Positions 34,241-46,748 of a DNA stretch of 64,000 bases are shown piece after piece. A model generated the notes under the pieces. The model worked only from the letters and a program-made list of their open reading frames with translations. It had not been told where the DNA came from and searched no databases. The first letter of the stretch is position 1. Each line of letters begins with the position of its first letter. Both the position numbers and the translations under genes were made by a program. The DNA is taken from contig NC_081412.1 in assembly GCF_030272615.1 (NCBI RefSeq), positions 39,424,791 through 39,488,790 of the forward strand, read 5' to 3'. The stretch comes from Cryptomeria japonica. Taxonomy: Eukaryota; Streptophyta; Pinopsida; Cupressales; Cupressaceae.

Positions 34241-36833
34241 TCAAGGTTCACTTAGAGATAGGATCATATCTTTTTTCCACTTTTGATAAGATTTGAAAAG
34301 ATTATCACTTCGCGGTGGAAGAGATTGGAATTGTTTAGGCCAAAAATAATCAATAGGAACGCTAGAAGTTCTTTCAACCGGTTTAAAGAGACTATGATTA
34401 ACAGTAACAACCTCACCATTATGGGGAAATTTCAAACACTTTTGAATAGGAGAAGTAATAGCTTTCATGGAAGATAGCCAAGGATAGCCTAGCTTCACAC
34501 GAAATTGTTCGGATGATGGAATAATAGCAAAGCTCACATCAAGGGATTTGTTATGGACCTCAATAGGTAATGTAATAGAACCAATTGCAGGAGAAGAAAA
34601 TGCATCAAATAATTTCACAACCACATTTGTTTTGTCATAGATCACTTGATTCAATTGCAAAGTAAAAAGAAATTCTTCAATAATAACATTAACCATGCAA
34701 GAAGGATCAATAAGCACTCCACGACAAGGTGTATTCTTGACTTTTGAAACTATATATAAAGGACCATCAGGTGCCCTGATAGTTTCACTGGAATCAAATG
34801 TGATGGAAGGTTCTTTAGGGATTTTCTGCTGCTCTACAAAGTTAATCACATTCGGAGTCACAGACACAAGACCATCAGGTGAGAAAGAGGAACCATTAGT
34901 CTCAATCACATTAGAGGTATGAGAAGGTAATGGATCAGTAAAAATCTTAAGATTTTGGTTAGGAAGAGTTAAAGATGTGTTGCCTTTACCATTCACACCT
35001 GAAACAGAGATAGTATTATTATCAATCAAATCTTGAATTTTACCCTTTAAAGAAAAACATTTTTCAGTATCATGCCCAGGTTGACGATGAAATTGACAAA
35101 AAGATTTGTTATCAAAATAGGGTGAATTAATCTTTGCAGGATCTATTTGCTTTATAGGAGGGAGAGTAAGCACATTTTGTTCCAATAACTTATTCATAAT
35201 ACTATGCAATGATTCATTCAAAGGAGTAAACTCTCTTTCTTTCTTGAAAAACTTAGAAATAGGAGGCACACCTGATGCTGCATTCACATTGTTGTTGGTG
35301 ATGTTTTCATTGAACTTAACGAACCCTCTGTTCGGTTTAAACTTCCCAAATGGTTGTTGACTACTATCACCCTTATCACTCGGAGCCATAGGATTTGCTT
35401 GTTCCATTTGACTCAGAGTCAGTTGATAATTGTGAAGAGTTGCACACAACTGTTGGAAAGAAGTAAACTCAGAAAAGAGAAGTTTTTCTCTAATATCTTT
35501 TTGTAAATTAGAAATAAAGATTCTTTGAATATCATTGTCAAGTACTGGAAAAGAAATTTGAGCACGCAAATTCTTATATCTACCAATGAAATCAGTCAAT
35601 TTTTCTTTAACACCTTGTTTACAATGCATTAAATCAATCAAAGTAACTTTAGGACTTATATTGTTTTGAAATTGTTGAATAAAAGCATTTGCAAGTTGTT
35701 GGAAAGAAGTAATAGAATAGGAAGGCAACGAGCAATACCATTGTAGAGCCTTATCTCTTAATGTTATAGTAAACAGTTTTGCAAGCAACCTTTGGTCATG
35801 AGCAAAATCGGTACATATTGTTTGAAAGGTCTTAACATGTGTTAGAGGATCACCTTTACCATTATAAAGCTCCAATTGTGGGATTTCAACATGCTTAGGG
35901 GGGATAGCTCAAACAATGTCAAGAGAAAGTGGGCTCGCAACATCAAATGTGGGCACACTAAACTTAGATTGATTCATAGAGGCAATTTGTTGCTGTAACG
36001 AAGAGACAGTTTGTGCAAAATTGTTAATGGTCGCTTCAGTCGAAGAGTTCATATTAGACATGTTAGATTGTGATGGAGGTATTATGTTATTGAAAGAATG
36101 TATTGATTGAGAGTAAGGTGGCGAGACACTATGATAGTTAGTCATAGGAGATGATTGGAAAAAAGGAGCACTACAAGGAGGAATGGAATGGTTGAATGAA
36201 TTGCCCCCTTGCGTCATGTTCATTTGTGGAGATGTAATAGGGACACTCATTGAAGGAATGAATGAAGAAGTCGGATTGAATGAAGGAAGAGGGTTGATTG
36301 AAGAGGAAGGATTGCCCCCATGACTGGTGATCATAGGTGGAATGTTTTGTATTGAAGTAGTCATTTTGATGTAAAAGTAGGTATACTAGCAATAGGAGTT
36401 GTCAAAGGAATAGAATGATTGACTTGAGTAGGAGGTTGTGTATAACCTAAGTTTCGGCACAACTCTTCATAGGCATCACATTCGAATCCACGATGTGTGC
36501 AATACTACGCAAAATATCAATTCCATTCTTATCACTTTGAACCATACGTTTTAGAGCCTCAATTAATGAAAGAGCTTGGCTATCAGGGTATTCTTGAGAC
36601 ATCCATTGCTGAAAATCATCAAATTGGTTATCCAATTTCGAAAGTTGTTCTACAGAAACCTCATGGAGATCTTCTTCATCATTAAGAGGATTAGAGGAAT
36701 TACCCATGTCCTCGTTAAAGAGGCCATTCATATTAGGTTCCATCTCCTGGGTAATTAAACCTTGGAAAGACTTAATTCTAAGGCTTCGTCTAACGGGAAT
36801 AGTGTAAGTAGGGCTTATTGTTGTAAAACTCAT
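34241..36833 (-). pseudogene. Gag with protease-like tail, fossil of the gag-only element
   Basis: An N-terminal charged region (36833-36447) is followed by an S/P/N-rich linker (36364-35909). Then comes a 540-codon open stretch with a retrotransposon gag/capsid core (ALQWYCSLPSYSITSFQQLA, LTDFIGRYKNLRAQI) and a C-terminal segment resembling plant Gypsy aspartic protease (GVLIDPSCMVNVI, LGYPWLSSMKAI). A C/H-containing stretch (FCQFHRQPGHDTEKC) is the zinc-knuckle-like part. The layout suggests a Gypsy-related gag. It carries a few breaks. Confidence 0.8.
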
Positions 36834-36839
36834 GCACTA

Positions 36840-38187
36840 GAGAGAGAGAGAGAAGATTTTGAATTTTGAAAATGAAGTTGGCAAAATTGAACAATGAGAT
36901 AATGATTATCCGATTTGAACTTTGTGAAAGAAGAGGGAAACACAACTTCCAAGAAAGGTAGGCACAATTGAAAGATTAGGGCCAAGGGGGGGTAGCTCTT
37001 AATTTTAATTGTTATCTTGAAAATTGAAATCTTGAATTTTGAATTTATTTTCGAATTTAGAGGTAGCAAATTTCAATAAAATCAGCCAATCTCCTAGATT
37101 TAAGCTATTAAATGCAATCATGACAATCTCTCAAAATTTCGAAAAAAATGTCGACGACCGTGGCGAACGGAGTGCACACGGTCCTTGCAACTTTTTTCAA
37201 AATTTTCAGGGATGAAGGTTATGATGATTTTAAAGCTAATCTGAAAAAACTGAGTGATTTTACGATCTGTAGATAGGCCAAATTGAAGTTGCAATCTCAA
37301 AATTGAATCCTACCAAGATTGTTGAAAAATGCAAAATTTGAATTATGAAAAAGAGAGGGAAACTGAAATTTTGAATTTTATGATTTTAGAGGGAACACTA
37401 AAAGCAATGCAAGCCTTGAAATTTAAAAGTTGACTCAATTTCATGCAAAATTCAATTTTGAAAGCGGAAATCAAAGTTGTTGCAATCAAACACTTAATTT
37501 CGAAAGTCACAAATTGCAAAAATTTGAATAAAGCACTGAAACTTTGAATGAATGCCAACACACTTTTCAGATTTAGGACAGTAAGAAACACAATTTTGAC
37601 ACAAAATTTCAATTTCAACAATTTTTGAATGATTAGAAGCCTTAATCCAAGCAATCACTAGACCCACTTTGACTTTAATTTTGAAAGTGTTAGAATTGAT
37701 GAAATCAGCCAAGGTTCTGGATTCTAGCAGAAAAATATAGTAAGATCTAGCTCCCGAAATTTTGGAAAAAATGTCGGGGACAATGGCGCTCGGGGTGCAC
37801 ACGGTCCTCGCAACTTTTTTCAAAATTTTCAGGGATGAGAGATATTATGATTTTGTTGCAGAATCCAAAGTTGCAGCCGATTTGGAGATGTTTTGATCAG
37901 TGAAATCATCGGTCAAAGGTTGAATCAAGAGGGTTAAAAATTAGGGTTTTGACACTTAACCACTTAATTTTCAAAATTAAAGCACAAATATGAATTGATA
38001 ATTTGCAATAGAAGGGTAGATCTGAAACAAGCATTAACAATTAGACATTTCACAAGCTCAATTACTAAAAAGAAAATTTAGGGTTTTTATGCAATTAACC
38101 TCTAAAATTTCCAAAAGATCAAACATAGAAATGTGATTAAGGAAGCAAAAATTTTCAGATCTAACCATGAATAATTAGAATTAGGAT
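36840..38187 (-). other. Leader of gag-only element with two copies of the GTGCAC module
   Basis: In the untranslated leader, a module of about 70 bases containing GGAGTGCACACGGTCC (37168-37185) or GGGGTGCACACGGTCC (37790-37806), followed by AACTTTTTTCAAAATTTTCA, occurs twice. The GC-rich core is also in every LTR copy of the family. Confidence 0.75.
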
Positions 38188-38209
38188 GTTCACGTCGGGT
38201 TCACCAAAA
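38188..38209 (-). other. Primer-binding-like stretch of gag-only element
   Basis: On the minus strand TTTTGGTGAACCCGACGTGA directly follows the 5' LTR end and carries the TGG expected opposite a tRNA CCA terminus. The tRNA is not assigned. Confidence 0.55.
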
Positions 38210-39440
38210 TGTAAAATGGAAAATCGAACCCTAGGTGTTCCCCCACTCCAAGGAGAGAGAAAGGAGGTCACTAGGATTGACGGTTTTCACTTAGGAGAGA
38301 CTTTACATTCAAAAGACGGGTTGAAACTCACAAGATCCAATCCCACACAATGAAAGATTGAATTCTAAATGAGTTTTAAGGGTTGAGACAGCAAGGATAC
38401 CCTCTTTTGTAAAGAATGTAGATAGAAAGATTGAACTAGGAGTGTATGTAAAAGTAGGAAAGATTCTCTTGTAGACGGAGATAGAGACATGGGATGAAGC
38501 TGCAGACCTGAAATTAGTAGTAAAATGTCGAGACGATGTTGTCCTGCAAGTTTGAGCGAAATTTGACGGGACAATGGCGCCCGGAGTGCACATGGTCCTC
38601 CGAAAAATCCGTGAAACGAAGGGGGATATGTTCGTCTCTGCACAAGGATTCCAGATCTTCAATTACAGCCGCATACCTGCAACCTACACACAGAAAAGAG
38701 AGGACAATTGGGGGGTTAGGGATTAGGGGTTTGCCTTCAGGTCAAACCCCAGTTTTGGAATTAACCAAGAAATGAGAATGTTGTAAATGTAAATGTTTGT
38801 AATGTAATCAAGTACTGATACCTTGTTGTAAGAATGTTTGTATTCTTACATGCGAAGGTGTAAATGATGTTGTATGTTGTGTGTTGTAGGTGATCTCCTC
38901 TTCAATGGTTGAATCCTTGTCTTGAATGCAACACCTAGCCTTGAATGGAGACCTAGAATGCTCAATTGCTTGAAGGAATGTTTGAATGCTTGAATGTTTT
39001 AATGTTTTAATGTTTGCCTATCGCTTCCACCTCTTGCACACATATGTTTTTTTCTCCCCTTTTCATGAGGGGAAATGTAGTTTATATACTTGTCAATTAG
39101 GGTTAGGAGACTGATTTTTCCGACCTTAGGCCGACCTAGGAACATTATTTTCCAAATTGCAAACTTGAAGACCCGATGCCCAACAAGAGACCGAGCCCAA
39201 AATAGGGCCAGGGACTAGGGCGTTGGGCGCCATGGTCCTGAGGGACCAGGGCACTGGGCGCTATGGTCCCACCTCCTGGGATAGCAAGGTGCAAGGAGGA
39301 TCAGGCCAAGGTGCAGAAAGATGCAGTTTTTGATGTCGTAAACAGGTTTCGGGGTCTCCATTCAGGTTCAACGTTGCGCCGCCATCGTGAAGACCCAAAT
39401 GCAGTCGAAATTACAAGTGTCGCAATTTTACGACGCTACA
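38210..39440 (-). repeat. 5' LTR of gag-only element
   Basis: 1231 bases. The excess over the other LTR is mostly a duplicated segment of about 33 bases containing GGGCGCCATGGTCC near 39210-39265. Confidence 0.9.
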
Positions 39441-39445
39441 AGTGG

Positions 39446-39880
39446 GTTAGTTAAAAATATTGGTAATATAACTAGAAGGTGTGCAATCATCCAATTCTTA
39501 CTAGACATACATGTAACACGAGATTAATAGATATTCATAGCTCCTAATTCTTTAGATTATTCAAAAACACGAGAGAATAGAACACATACTTCTACAAGAT
39601 TTTACAAAAGAAAACTTTAATCTCTCAATCAAGAATTATAGCACTTAAATTGAGCTATGAAATATGCGAGTACATGAATAACCTAAGAATTCCTTATGAA
39701 AGATTTAAGCTAATAAAATTGTAATGCATACACAAAACTAAAGGAAAGATTTTGAGAGATGCACAAATGCCAAGATAATAAGTATGCATTAAGAGCTCAC
39801 AAAAGGAACCTATTAAATCTACTAGAAAGAAAAATAACTACAAGACAAATAGTTTTATAGATTTCAAATCCAATAATGAT
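39446..39880 (+). repeat. Dispersed repeat, copy A, right part
   Basis: Continues the alignment with copy B (41885-42270): shared AATATAACTAGAAG, CTAATCTCTCAATCAAGAAT and GATTTAAGCTA. Confidence 0.75.
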
Positions 39881-40143
39881 GAGGATAACAGTACACAAAT
39901 AAAAAAGTAAGAGATTGCTTATTCAAGTTTCCAAACCCATTAAGGTATGAAAAAATAGAATCTCATGAAAATGGGGAAATGACTCATTATTGTATCTTGC
40001 CTGAGTCAACTTAATAAACATGAGTAATATCATGCATAAGATAAACATATCTAAAGTAATAAATATATTGCATTAACAATTTAAAAAGATAAACTTTATC
40101 TCTCATTAAATTATATAAGAGTTTACATTACTTATCCACACAA

Positions 40144-40350
40144 CTTTTAATCCTAGAGGTGGAGAGCAAGGGAGGAAGAGAATAAGAGAGGGAGAGATGA
40201 TAAGAGAGAGTGGGGGAGGGAGATAGTTATGGGGTAAGGAGGGAGAGGGAGATAGAGAGGGAGAGAGGAAAAATGAGAGGGAGAGACCTATTGAGTAGAG
40301 AGATAGGTGAGAGAGAGAAGAGAGGGGGGGGAATTGAGACATAGAGGGAA
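40144..40350 (+). repeat. Purine-rich (GGGAGAGA)n tract
   Basis: Roughly 200 bases of degenerate GGAGAGAGG repeats. The complementary strand is polypyrimidine, like the tract at 17915-18915. Open frames within it are low-complexity artefacts. Confidence 0.85.
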
Positions 40351-40379
40351 GTATCAATATATGAAATACCCTCAATCAA

Positions 40380-40492
40380 ATGTACCCTAAACCCTGTACC
40401 ATCAATATTGAACCCTAAACTCTATATCCTACATCCCATTCCCTAAACTCTATACACTACATCCTATTCCCTAAACTCTATACAAGGGAGGG
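40380..40492 (+). repeat. Degenerate CCCTAAA-containing repeat
   Basis: ACCCTAAACCCTGTA, GAACCCTAAACTCTATA and two TTCCCTAAACTCTATAC units follow one another with a period of 30-40 bases. The unit embeds the plant telomere heptamer but is not a perfect telomere array. Confidence 0.6.
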
Positions 40493-41104
40493 AGAGGTGA
40501 TGACCTAGAGAGTGGAGGGAGAGAGAAAGAGAGGACAATTTGGCTTTAGCATTTTAAAAATGTTTTTGCATTTTGTGCATTTTCATTTGGCACTTCCAAA
40601 CGATTTGAATTGAAAAATTCCAACCGTTTGGTTTGGATTTGTCTTAGGCATCTAATCCTAAGGATTGAACAACAATTTCATGCCAAAGATGTGTTTTTTG
40701 AAAAGAGAAAAATTTCACAGATTTTTGGTTGTGCTCTCCATCAGGTTTGCATGTGTTTAAACAAATTAAAAAAATACCATGATAACATCAATCTCTCTTA
40801 GCTATCTATCCATATAATTTTTTTCATGTTTTGGTTATGTTAAGGTTTTTATCTTTAATTTCTTTTCTAAGTGTGTCCATTGATCTTTTGGAAAACCATC
40901 GACATGATAATGGTTGCATGCATCCTTGTTGCACTTGTCTATGAGCAAGTGCTAGTCCATTTTCATTAAGTAGCAAGGGATTTGAGTGGAACCTTGAATA
41001 TAGTAAAGGAGATATAATTCTAATAGGCTATAAGCTCATATTATTGCAACATTTTAAATGCTAAAGCTACTCTAGATGCTTGAATTTGAATTTTTGAATG
41101 AGCA

Positions 41105-42270
41105 TTTGAAACCAAGTGAACTTTTCCAATACTATAAAATATATCATCTAGAATTTTAGTAAAATGATAATATTTCTACTTTCCCTTGTTGATATGAAAT
41201 CTAAGTGAGGAACTTAGTTGTTTCCAAAATATGAAAATGTCCAACTAGCAAATTTAAGATGAAAAGAGGTTAGAGTAAAGAAATTTTAGTTGTCGTATTT
41301 TGTAATGCTTTATTTTTATATTGAGTTATCATTTATAAGTGATCCTAACAATATGATGTTTTTATTGGTTGGAAAAGTCAAAACTTGTTAAAACATTTCC
41401 TTTGCCATGACCACCATCAAAATCTTTCAAAACCATATTTAGTGGTCCAAACCACTATTTGCAAATTTGAAACCATTTATTTTCGATGGGAAAGCACTTT
41501 TGGTTAGATGGTGGTTTCACTAGCAGTAATCGTGCTACTAGTGGTTAGCTACTTTCTAGAATTTTGTGAACATTAGATGTTAACCTCAAGAAGTTAATTA
41601 ACTTTGTATATAAATTTTTTATCTCAAAATTAATAACTGTAAAACCTCTAGTTTTTTTTGTTTTTTTTCTAAAATGATTCTTGTGTCTAAACTAAATTTA
41701 ACCACCTTTATGTAAAAATGGGATATTTTGAGCATTATGGATGTAATGGCAAGGTCTTTTGGGCCTATAAATAACCCATTTATGAAAAGTTTCTCTTGTT
41801 TACTATTATCTGATACAATCTCCTAATCTAATGGAATGAAAGCCTTTTACAAATTTATCAAACCTTTCAAACACAATAGGATAGCTAAAAATACATTTAA
41901 TATAACTAGAAGATATGTAATAATCTAAATCTTACTAGGCATACATGTAATACAAGAGATTTATAGATATTCATAACTCCTAATTCTTCATATTATTCAG
42001 AAACTTAAGAGGAAAGAAAACCTAAATTTACAAGATGTTACAAAAGAAAACTCTAATCTCTCAATCAAGAATTTTAGAACTTGAAATCTCAAAACTTGAG
42101 CTATGATACAATATTATAAATACACGAATAGATGAATAACCTAAGAATTTGTTATGAAAGATTTAAGCTATAAAATTGTAATGCATAAACAAAACTAAAC
42201 TAGAGATTTTGAGAGAGCACCGAGAAAGAAAAAGTAAATACAATGTAAATAGATTTATAGATTTCAAATC
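41105..42270 (+). repeat. Dispersed repeat, copy B
   Basis: An uninterrupted copy of the repeat that is split in copy A, about 1.1 kb and clearly diverged. No coding domain or terminal inverted repeat is recognised, so its class is unknown. Confidence 0.7.
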
Positions 42271-43929
42271 CAATTTGTTCTTCTTTGCAATGGCCCAACT
42301 AACAAGTAGGAGAGGCATGTTGTCAATATTTTTCAATTCATAGGTGGGGCTCAAAATGTTTTCATCATAAATCATACCTTCTAGGAGGTTTTATCTCAAT
42401 TCAATGTCCTATTTTTGCTTGAGGGTGAGCATACAAAATCCTCTTTTCTTGACCTCAAAGTCATTGTGACAATTGACCCAAAATTTATAAATGGTTGCTT
42501 GAAGTTTGTAGTTCGACCCAAAAACTTTTTTTTATTTTTTGTTTAGGTCATACCTATCTTTCTTATATACAATCTCAAGTTTAAAAAGGAGATACCCCCT
42601 TGGAATTCTTTAGCACAAACTATATTTTGACATGTATAGAATCCAAAAGAAAAAGGAAATTGGACCCCATGCTTATGTTTTTTGTGAATTTCTTATGAAT
42701 CTCTAAATTTGAAATTCATTTTCATTTTCATTTTAATTTTGATTTTCGAATGATGAAATTGAAATACACATTCAGTTGAAATTTGGTGAAATTCAAATTT
42801 GAGAATTTGAAAAGAGATGAAATTAGTTGAAATTCAAATTTGGGGATTTGGAAGAATGAATGAATTAATTCAATAATTTAAATGAAATTATTTAATCATT
42901 TAGAAATGGAATTAATTAAATAATAAAGATTTTTTAATTAAGGAATAAATTGTAATTAATTAAATAAAAAATATTTAAGAAAGGTTAAATGATTTTTTGA
43001 TGAAGAAAATAGAAAATGAATAATTAGAAATGTTTGAAGGCGATGATTTGAATTAGTTAGAAGAATTAATTAGCTTAATTAAATAATTAAATAATTATTT
43101 AACTAATAGGAGGATTAATTAGTACATGATTGAGGAGACATTTTTAGGTGTTTGCACCGAGTCCTAGGATCCATTGGGAAGTAATTCATAGGCATGAAAA
43201 AGGTGGAATAAAAGGATATCAGAAAGTGGGAGTTGGGAAGAACTAGGAACTTAGAACTTAGTTTTCATCTTTTTTTAGGAATTGATATGGAACTTTGAGA
43301 AAGTTTTGTTGTGAGGCAAAATGTGGGTCACAAGAGGGACCCAATGTTATAATGATAAAGAACCTGTAATTGAAGTTGTACACACTTCAAAGGATCAACC
43401 AAGAAACATGCCTTCCACAAGAGAATGTTGCAACATGAGCTTGGATGAATATGAGATTGAACTATTCAATAGATATCAAAATGTTTCAATTGATATACTA
43501 CAATGTACAAATGAGCCTTCCTTATATATGTAAGGTGATGAAGTAGGATTACAACTACCCTTGATAAAAACATTAAATGATGCATCATGCATAATGATTA
43601 ATGCCTAAAGAAAATATTAAATAATGAGACATGGCCTCATACTTCTAGAATGCCACCTAGGATAACTAGCATGATCCTATGAACATTATCAAATGACAAG
43701 TTAGATACAATAACTTTATGATAACTAACTTAAATGCAAGCTAGTTCCTAAGTAAACATAGCATGTGAATAGATTCTAACTAAGAACTAGTTAGGATACA
43801 ACCACATTCACACCAACACCCAAAATGTAGGACTTAGTCCCAAGTTCTAATTGAATCCTAAGGCTTAGTTGGAAACTTAGGAATCGTAAAAAGAGTTTTT
43901 TTTTTCTGAACAATCCATAGGGCTTGGGT
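42271..43929. other. AT-rich intergenic sequence
   Basis: Contains AATTTGAAATTCA-type simple words (42700-42850) and TTAATTAA-rich stretches (42860-43130). No gene or bounded element is supported. Confidence 0.45.
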
Positions 43930-44483
43930 TGAAACATGGAATTGGAACCTTGGTTCCAAGTCCTCGATTCAGCTCAGTGTCCACAACTCGAGATGGACAA
44001 AAGAATGGTTATAAATCCCTTAATAAAATGTAAAAGCAATAAGCAAGAATTGGATGGAAATAGGAACTTAGAATATTGGTTCAAGATTCCAAGCTCTATT
44101 CAACACTTACAATCTGGCCTAAGGGAGATCATGAGATCCCAAGAGGAAAAATTGCCCAAAATAGGGGGAAAAAACCCTAAATTACCACAAGGAAACTAAT
44201 CTAAAATAGAAATAAAACATCAAAACTAAAATTAGACCTATAACATAATCTATCAAGGAAACACATATGGATTTCTAGGGTGACCCATAGGGCATGACCA
44301 AAAACTAGAGTCCATGGAAAAAAGGCTAACTAACAAATAAAAAATTAACACCATACTCAAAGAGGAAATGTAGGGAAGAAAAAGAACAATGGAAAAATAA
44401 GAAAGCAAAAAAAATTAAAAAATGAACAACCACTATGAAATAGGGAGCAAATTAAACAACAATCCCTAGCTAGAAACACAAAT
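43930..44483 (+). repeat. Diverged units related to the downstream tandem array
   Basis: GGAACCTTGGTTCCAAGTCC at about 43946 and TAGGAACTTAGAATATTGGT at about 44061 resemble the AACTTGGAACCTAAGTTCCA element of the array at 44484-45380, suggesting older copies of the same unit. Confidence 0.45.
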
Positions 44484-44961
44484 AAGACACCACAATCTTC
44501 AAGCAATAAACTAGGGATAAGATAATAGTTCTTCGCATGGGATCTTCAATTGCAACCAAGAAATGAGAACATAATTGATTCAAGGTAAAGAAAAATTGGA
44601 GGGGAGAGGAATATACAAATCCATAGTAAACTTGTATTAAGGTATCATATATGCATAGAGTGAAGTAGGTGGAAAGAGGTGTTGGGAGTCAAGTTATGAA
44701 AGGAACCAAAAACTTGGAACTTAAGACACCACAATCTTCAAGCAATAAACTAGGGATAAGATAATAGTTCTTCGCATGGGATCTTCAATTGCAACCAAGA
44801 AATGAGAACATAATTGATTCAAGGTAAAGAAAAATTGGAGGGGAGAGGAATATAAAAATCCATAGTGAACTTGTATTAAGGTATCATATATGCATAGAGT
44901 GAAGTAGGTGGAAAGAGGTGTTGGGAGTCAAGTTATGAAAGGAACCAAAAACTTGGAACCT
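44484..44961 (+). repeat. 239-bp tandem duplication
   Basis: AAGACACCACAATCTTCAAG starts at 44484 and again at 44723. The two units are almost identical. Confidence 0.9.
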
Positions 44962-45316
44962 AAGTTCCAAGTTCTAAGCAAGATTTGTGGCCTAGCAACA
45001 AGAACCAAAAGGGGTTTTAAAAGTATTTATGAGTCCAAAAACCATAACAAAAGACAAAATGAAAAGAGAAGGATCCAAAGGGACCCTCAAGTAGACTTGT
45101 CATATATGCATAGAGTGAAGTAGGTGGAAAGAGGTGTTGGGAGTCAAGTTGTGAAAGGAATCAAAAACTTGGAACCTAAGTTCCAAGTTCTAAGCAAGAT
45201 TTGTGGCTTGGAAACAAGAACCAAAAGGGGTTTTAAAAGTACTTATGAGTCCAAAAACCATAACAAAAGACAAAATGAAAAGAGAAGGATCCAAAGGGAC
45301 CCTCTAGTAGACTTGA
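44885..45316 (+). repeat. 216-bp tandem duplication overlapping the 239-bp one
   Basis: CATATATGCATAGAGTGAAG recurs at 44885 and 45101. The period is a multiple of three, and each unit holds an open frame of about 71 codons starting MERGVGSQV. No protein family is recognised, so the frames are not called as genes. Confidence 0.9.
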
Positions 45317-45375
45317 AACTAAAAGACAAAATGAAAAGAGAAGGATCCAAAGGGACCCTCAAGTAGACTTGAAAC
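45265..45375 (+). repeat. 56-bp tandem duplication at the end of the array
   Basis: AAAAGACAAAATGAAAAGAG begins at 45265 and 45321. Confidence 0.85.
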
Positions 45376-45400
45376 TAACCAAATATATGAAATGCATAAA

Positions 45401-46748
45401 AACAAAAATAAAAGGAAAAGGGAGGGCTCCCACATTCTTAAGAAAAACTATGGGGTTTATATGTGGGGAATAACAACACCACCCTTGAGTGGATGAAGAA
45501 AGGTGAAACTACAAAGGAGGAGCTAAAAGCTCAAGTAGGATAACTCACCTCCTACATCAACCATTTATTTGGACCAATTGACATAAGTGCACCTACTCCT
45601 ACAATTTTGAATACATTAAATAAGGATGCTTAGCATCCAAATACTAAAGTGATCCTCCCTAATAATTCAAATTGGAGAGATATATTAAGGGCCTTAGTAT
45701 AAGGCTCATAAATGAAGCATTTAGATCCTATCATAATAGTAATGATGAGGAAAGTTTGGCATTAAAAGTTGATACTTATGGTTGATGAAGATGAAGATAC
45801 GAAAATGGTAAGAGGGTTAGATGCATGAAAAAAACATGAAATGTCAACAAACCAATCAAAATAACAAATAACTCTTATACCTTCCTCCTCCTCCTCTGAT
45901 TGATATTGAAGTGGAATGTGTCGTTGATGTTCACTTGATTTTATCCTTGAGATGAGATGGATGTGGATTTCTCTCCACTATACAACAAGAGATTGGATTG
46001 AGTGATTGAGTAGGATGAAATGTGTTGGCTAAGTGTGGCAAGATTTTAGCATTACGATGGTATGAGGGATGATTTTGGAGCTCAAGCTAGCAACATAATA
46101 TTGCATGAAAAGTGGATAATTTGTGAGGAGAAGAGACTCCAATTTATAGATTGGAGAAGGCTAAAATGGAGGGCCAAGATTGGTGTGAAATGGAGGGCTA
46201 GGATTGAAAAAAAATGGGAGAGGATTGAGAGGACAAGGTGTGGGATCCAAGAGATATGCCATAAAGGTATTTTTTGTCTCCACACCCCACAAGTACATGG
46301 GGAAGAGTTCCCCAAGTACATTGGGAAGAGAAAAGGAGTATTAAATTCCTTGGGGCAAGGGAGGAGGAATTAAAAAATTCAAAATAGAAGATTGTGTGGG
46401 AAGACTAAATGAGAAAAGGAATTAAAAATTCCTTGGGAAGAGGGGCATGGGAATGTACAAAGATTTGATATTCCTTTGAAGAGGCAAAGTTGGTAGAATT
46501 TAAGGTTTGAAAGATGAAGGGGACAAGCCATTTATGGCAATGAGTTGACCAATCCCTAATCAGGATGTACAAATGCTTAAGGGTATTGATAAGGTGCATC
46601 AATGAGGGATTAGAGTGCAAGTGGGAAAGTTAGGAGGATGTGACATGAGGAGAGATAATGAGTGGAAGAATATAAATTGAGGAAAATGATAAGTGCGATT
46701 AGAGAGTGATTAATCAGACTAGATGATAGTATTAGAAAAGGTGATTTG
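45401..46748. other. Unassigned sequence upstream of LTR copy A
   Basis: No gene or repeat boundary is recognised. A 100-codon open frame near 46062 is W/R/K-rich without a known domain. Confidence 0.4.

Larger units (their letters stand above)
31438..39440 (-). mobile_element. Gag-only (TR-GAG-like) LTR retroelement, fossil
   Basis: Terminal repeats of about 1.2 kb (31438-32635 and 38210-39440) run TGTAAA to GCTACA, with a perfect AGTGG target duplication on both sides (31433-31437, 39441-39445). Gag lies on the minus strand, so the right LTR is the 5' one. The interior encodes a capsid-like region and a protease-like region but no reverse transcriptase or integrase, and would have depended on a partner element. 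The coding region has a few breaks. By eye the first 180 bases of the two LTRs differ at about 9 positions, so it is moderately young. Confidence 0.9.

Noticed and set aside
40106-40375. Serine/leucine/proline-rich minus-strand frame
   Set aside because: Translation of the purine-rich simple repeat at 40144-40350.
44908-45366. Pair of 71-80 codon frames with nearly identical protein
   Set aside because: The similarity is explained by the 216-bp tandem DNA duplication. There is no domain and no codon-level conservation signal.
46062-46373. 103-codon frame with tryptophan/arginine repeats
   Set aside because: No known domain, sits in repeat-rich DNA, and the W/R pattern derives from a short GGAGGGCCAAGATTG-like duplication.
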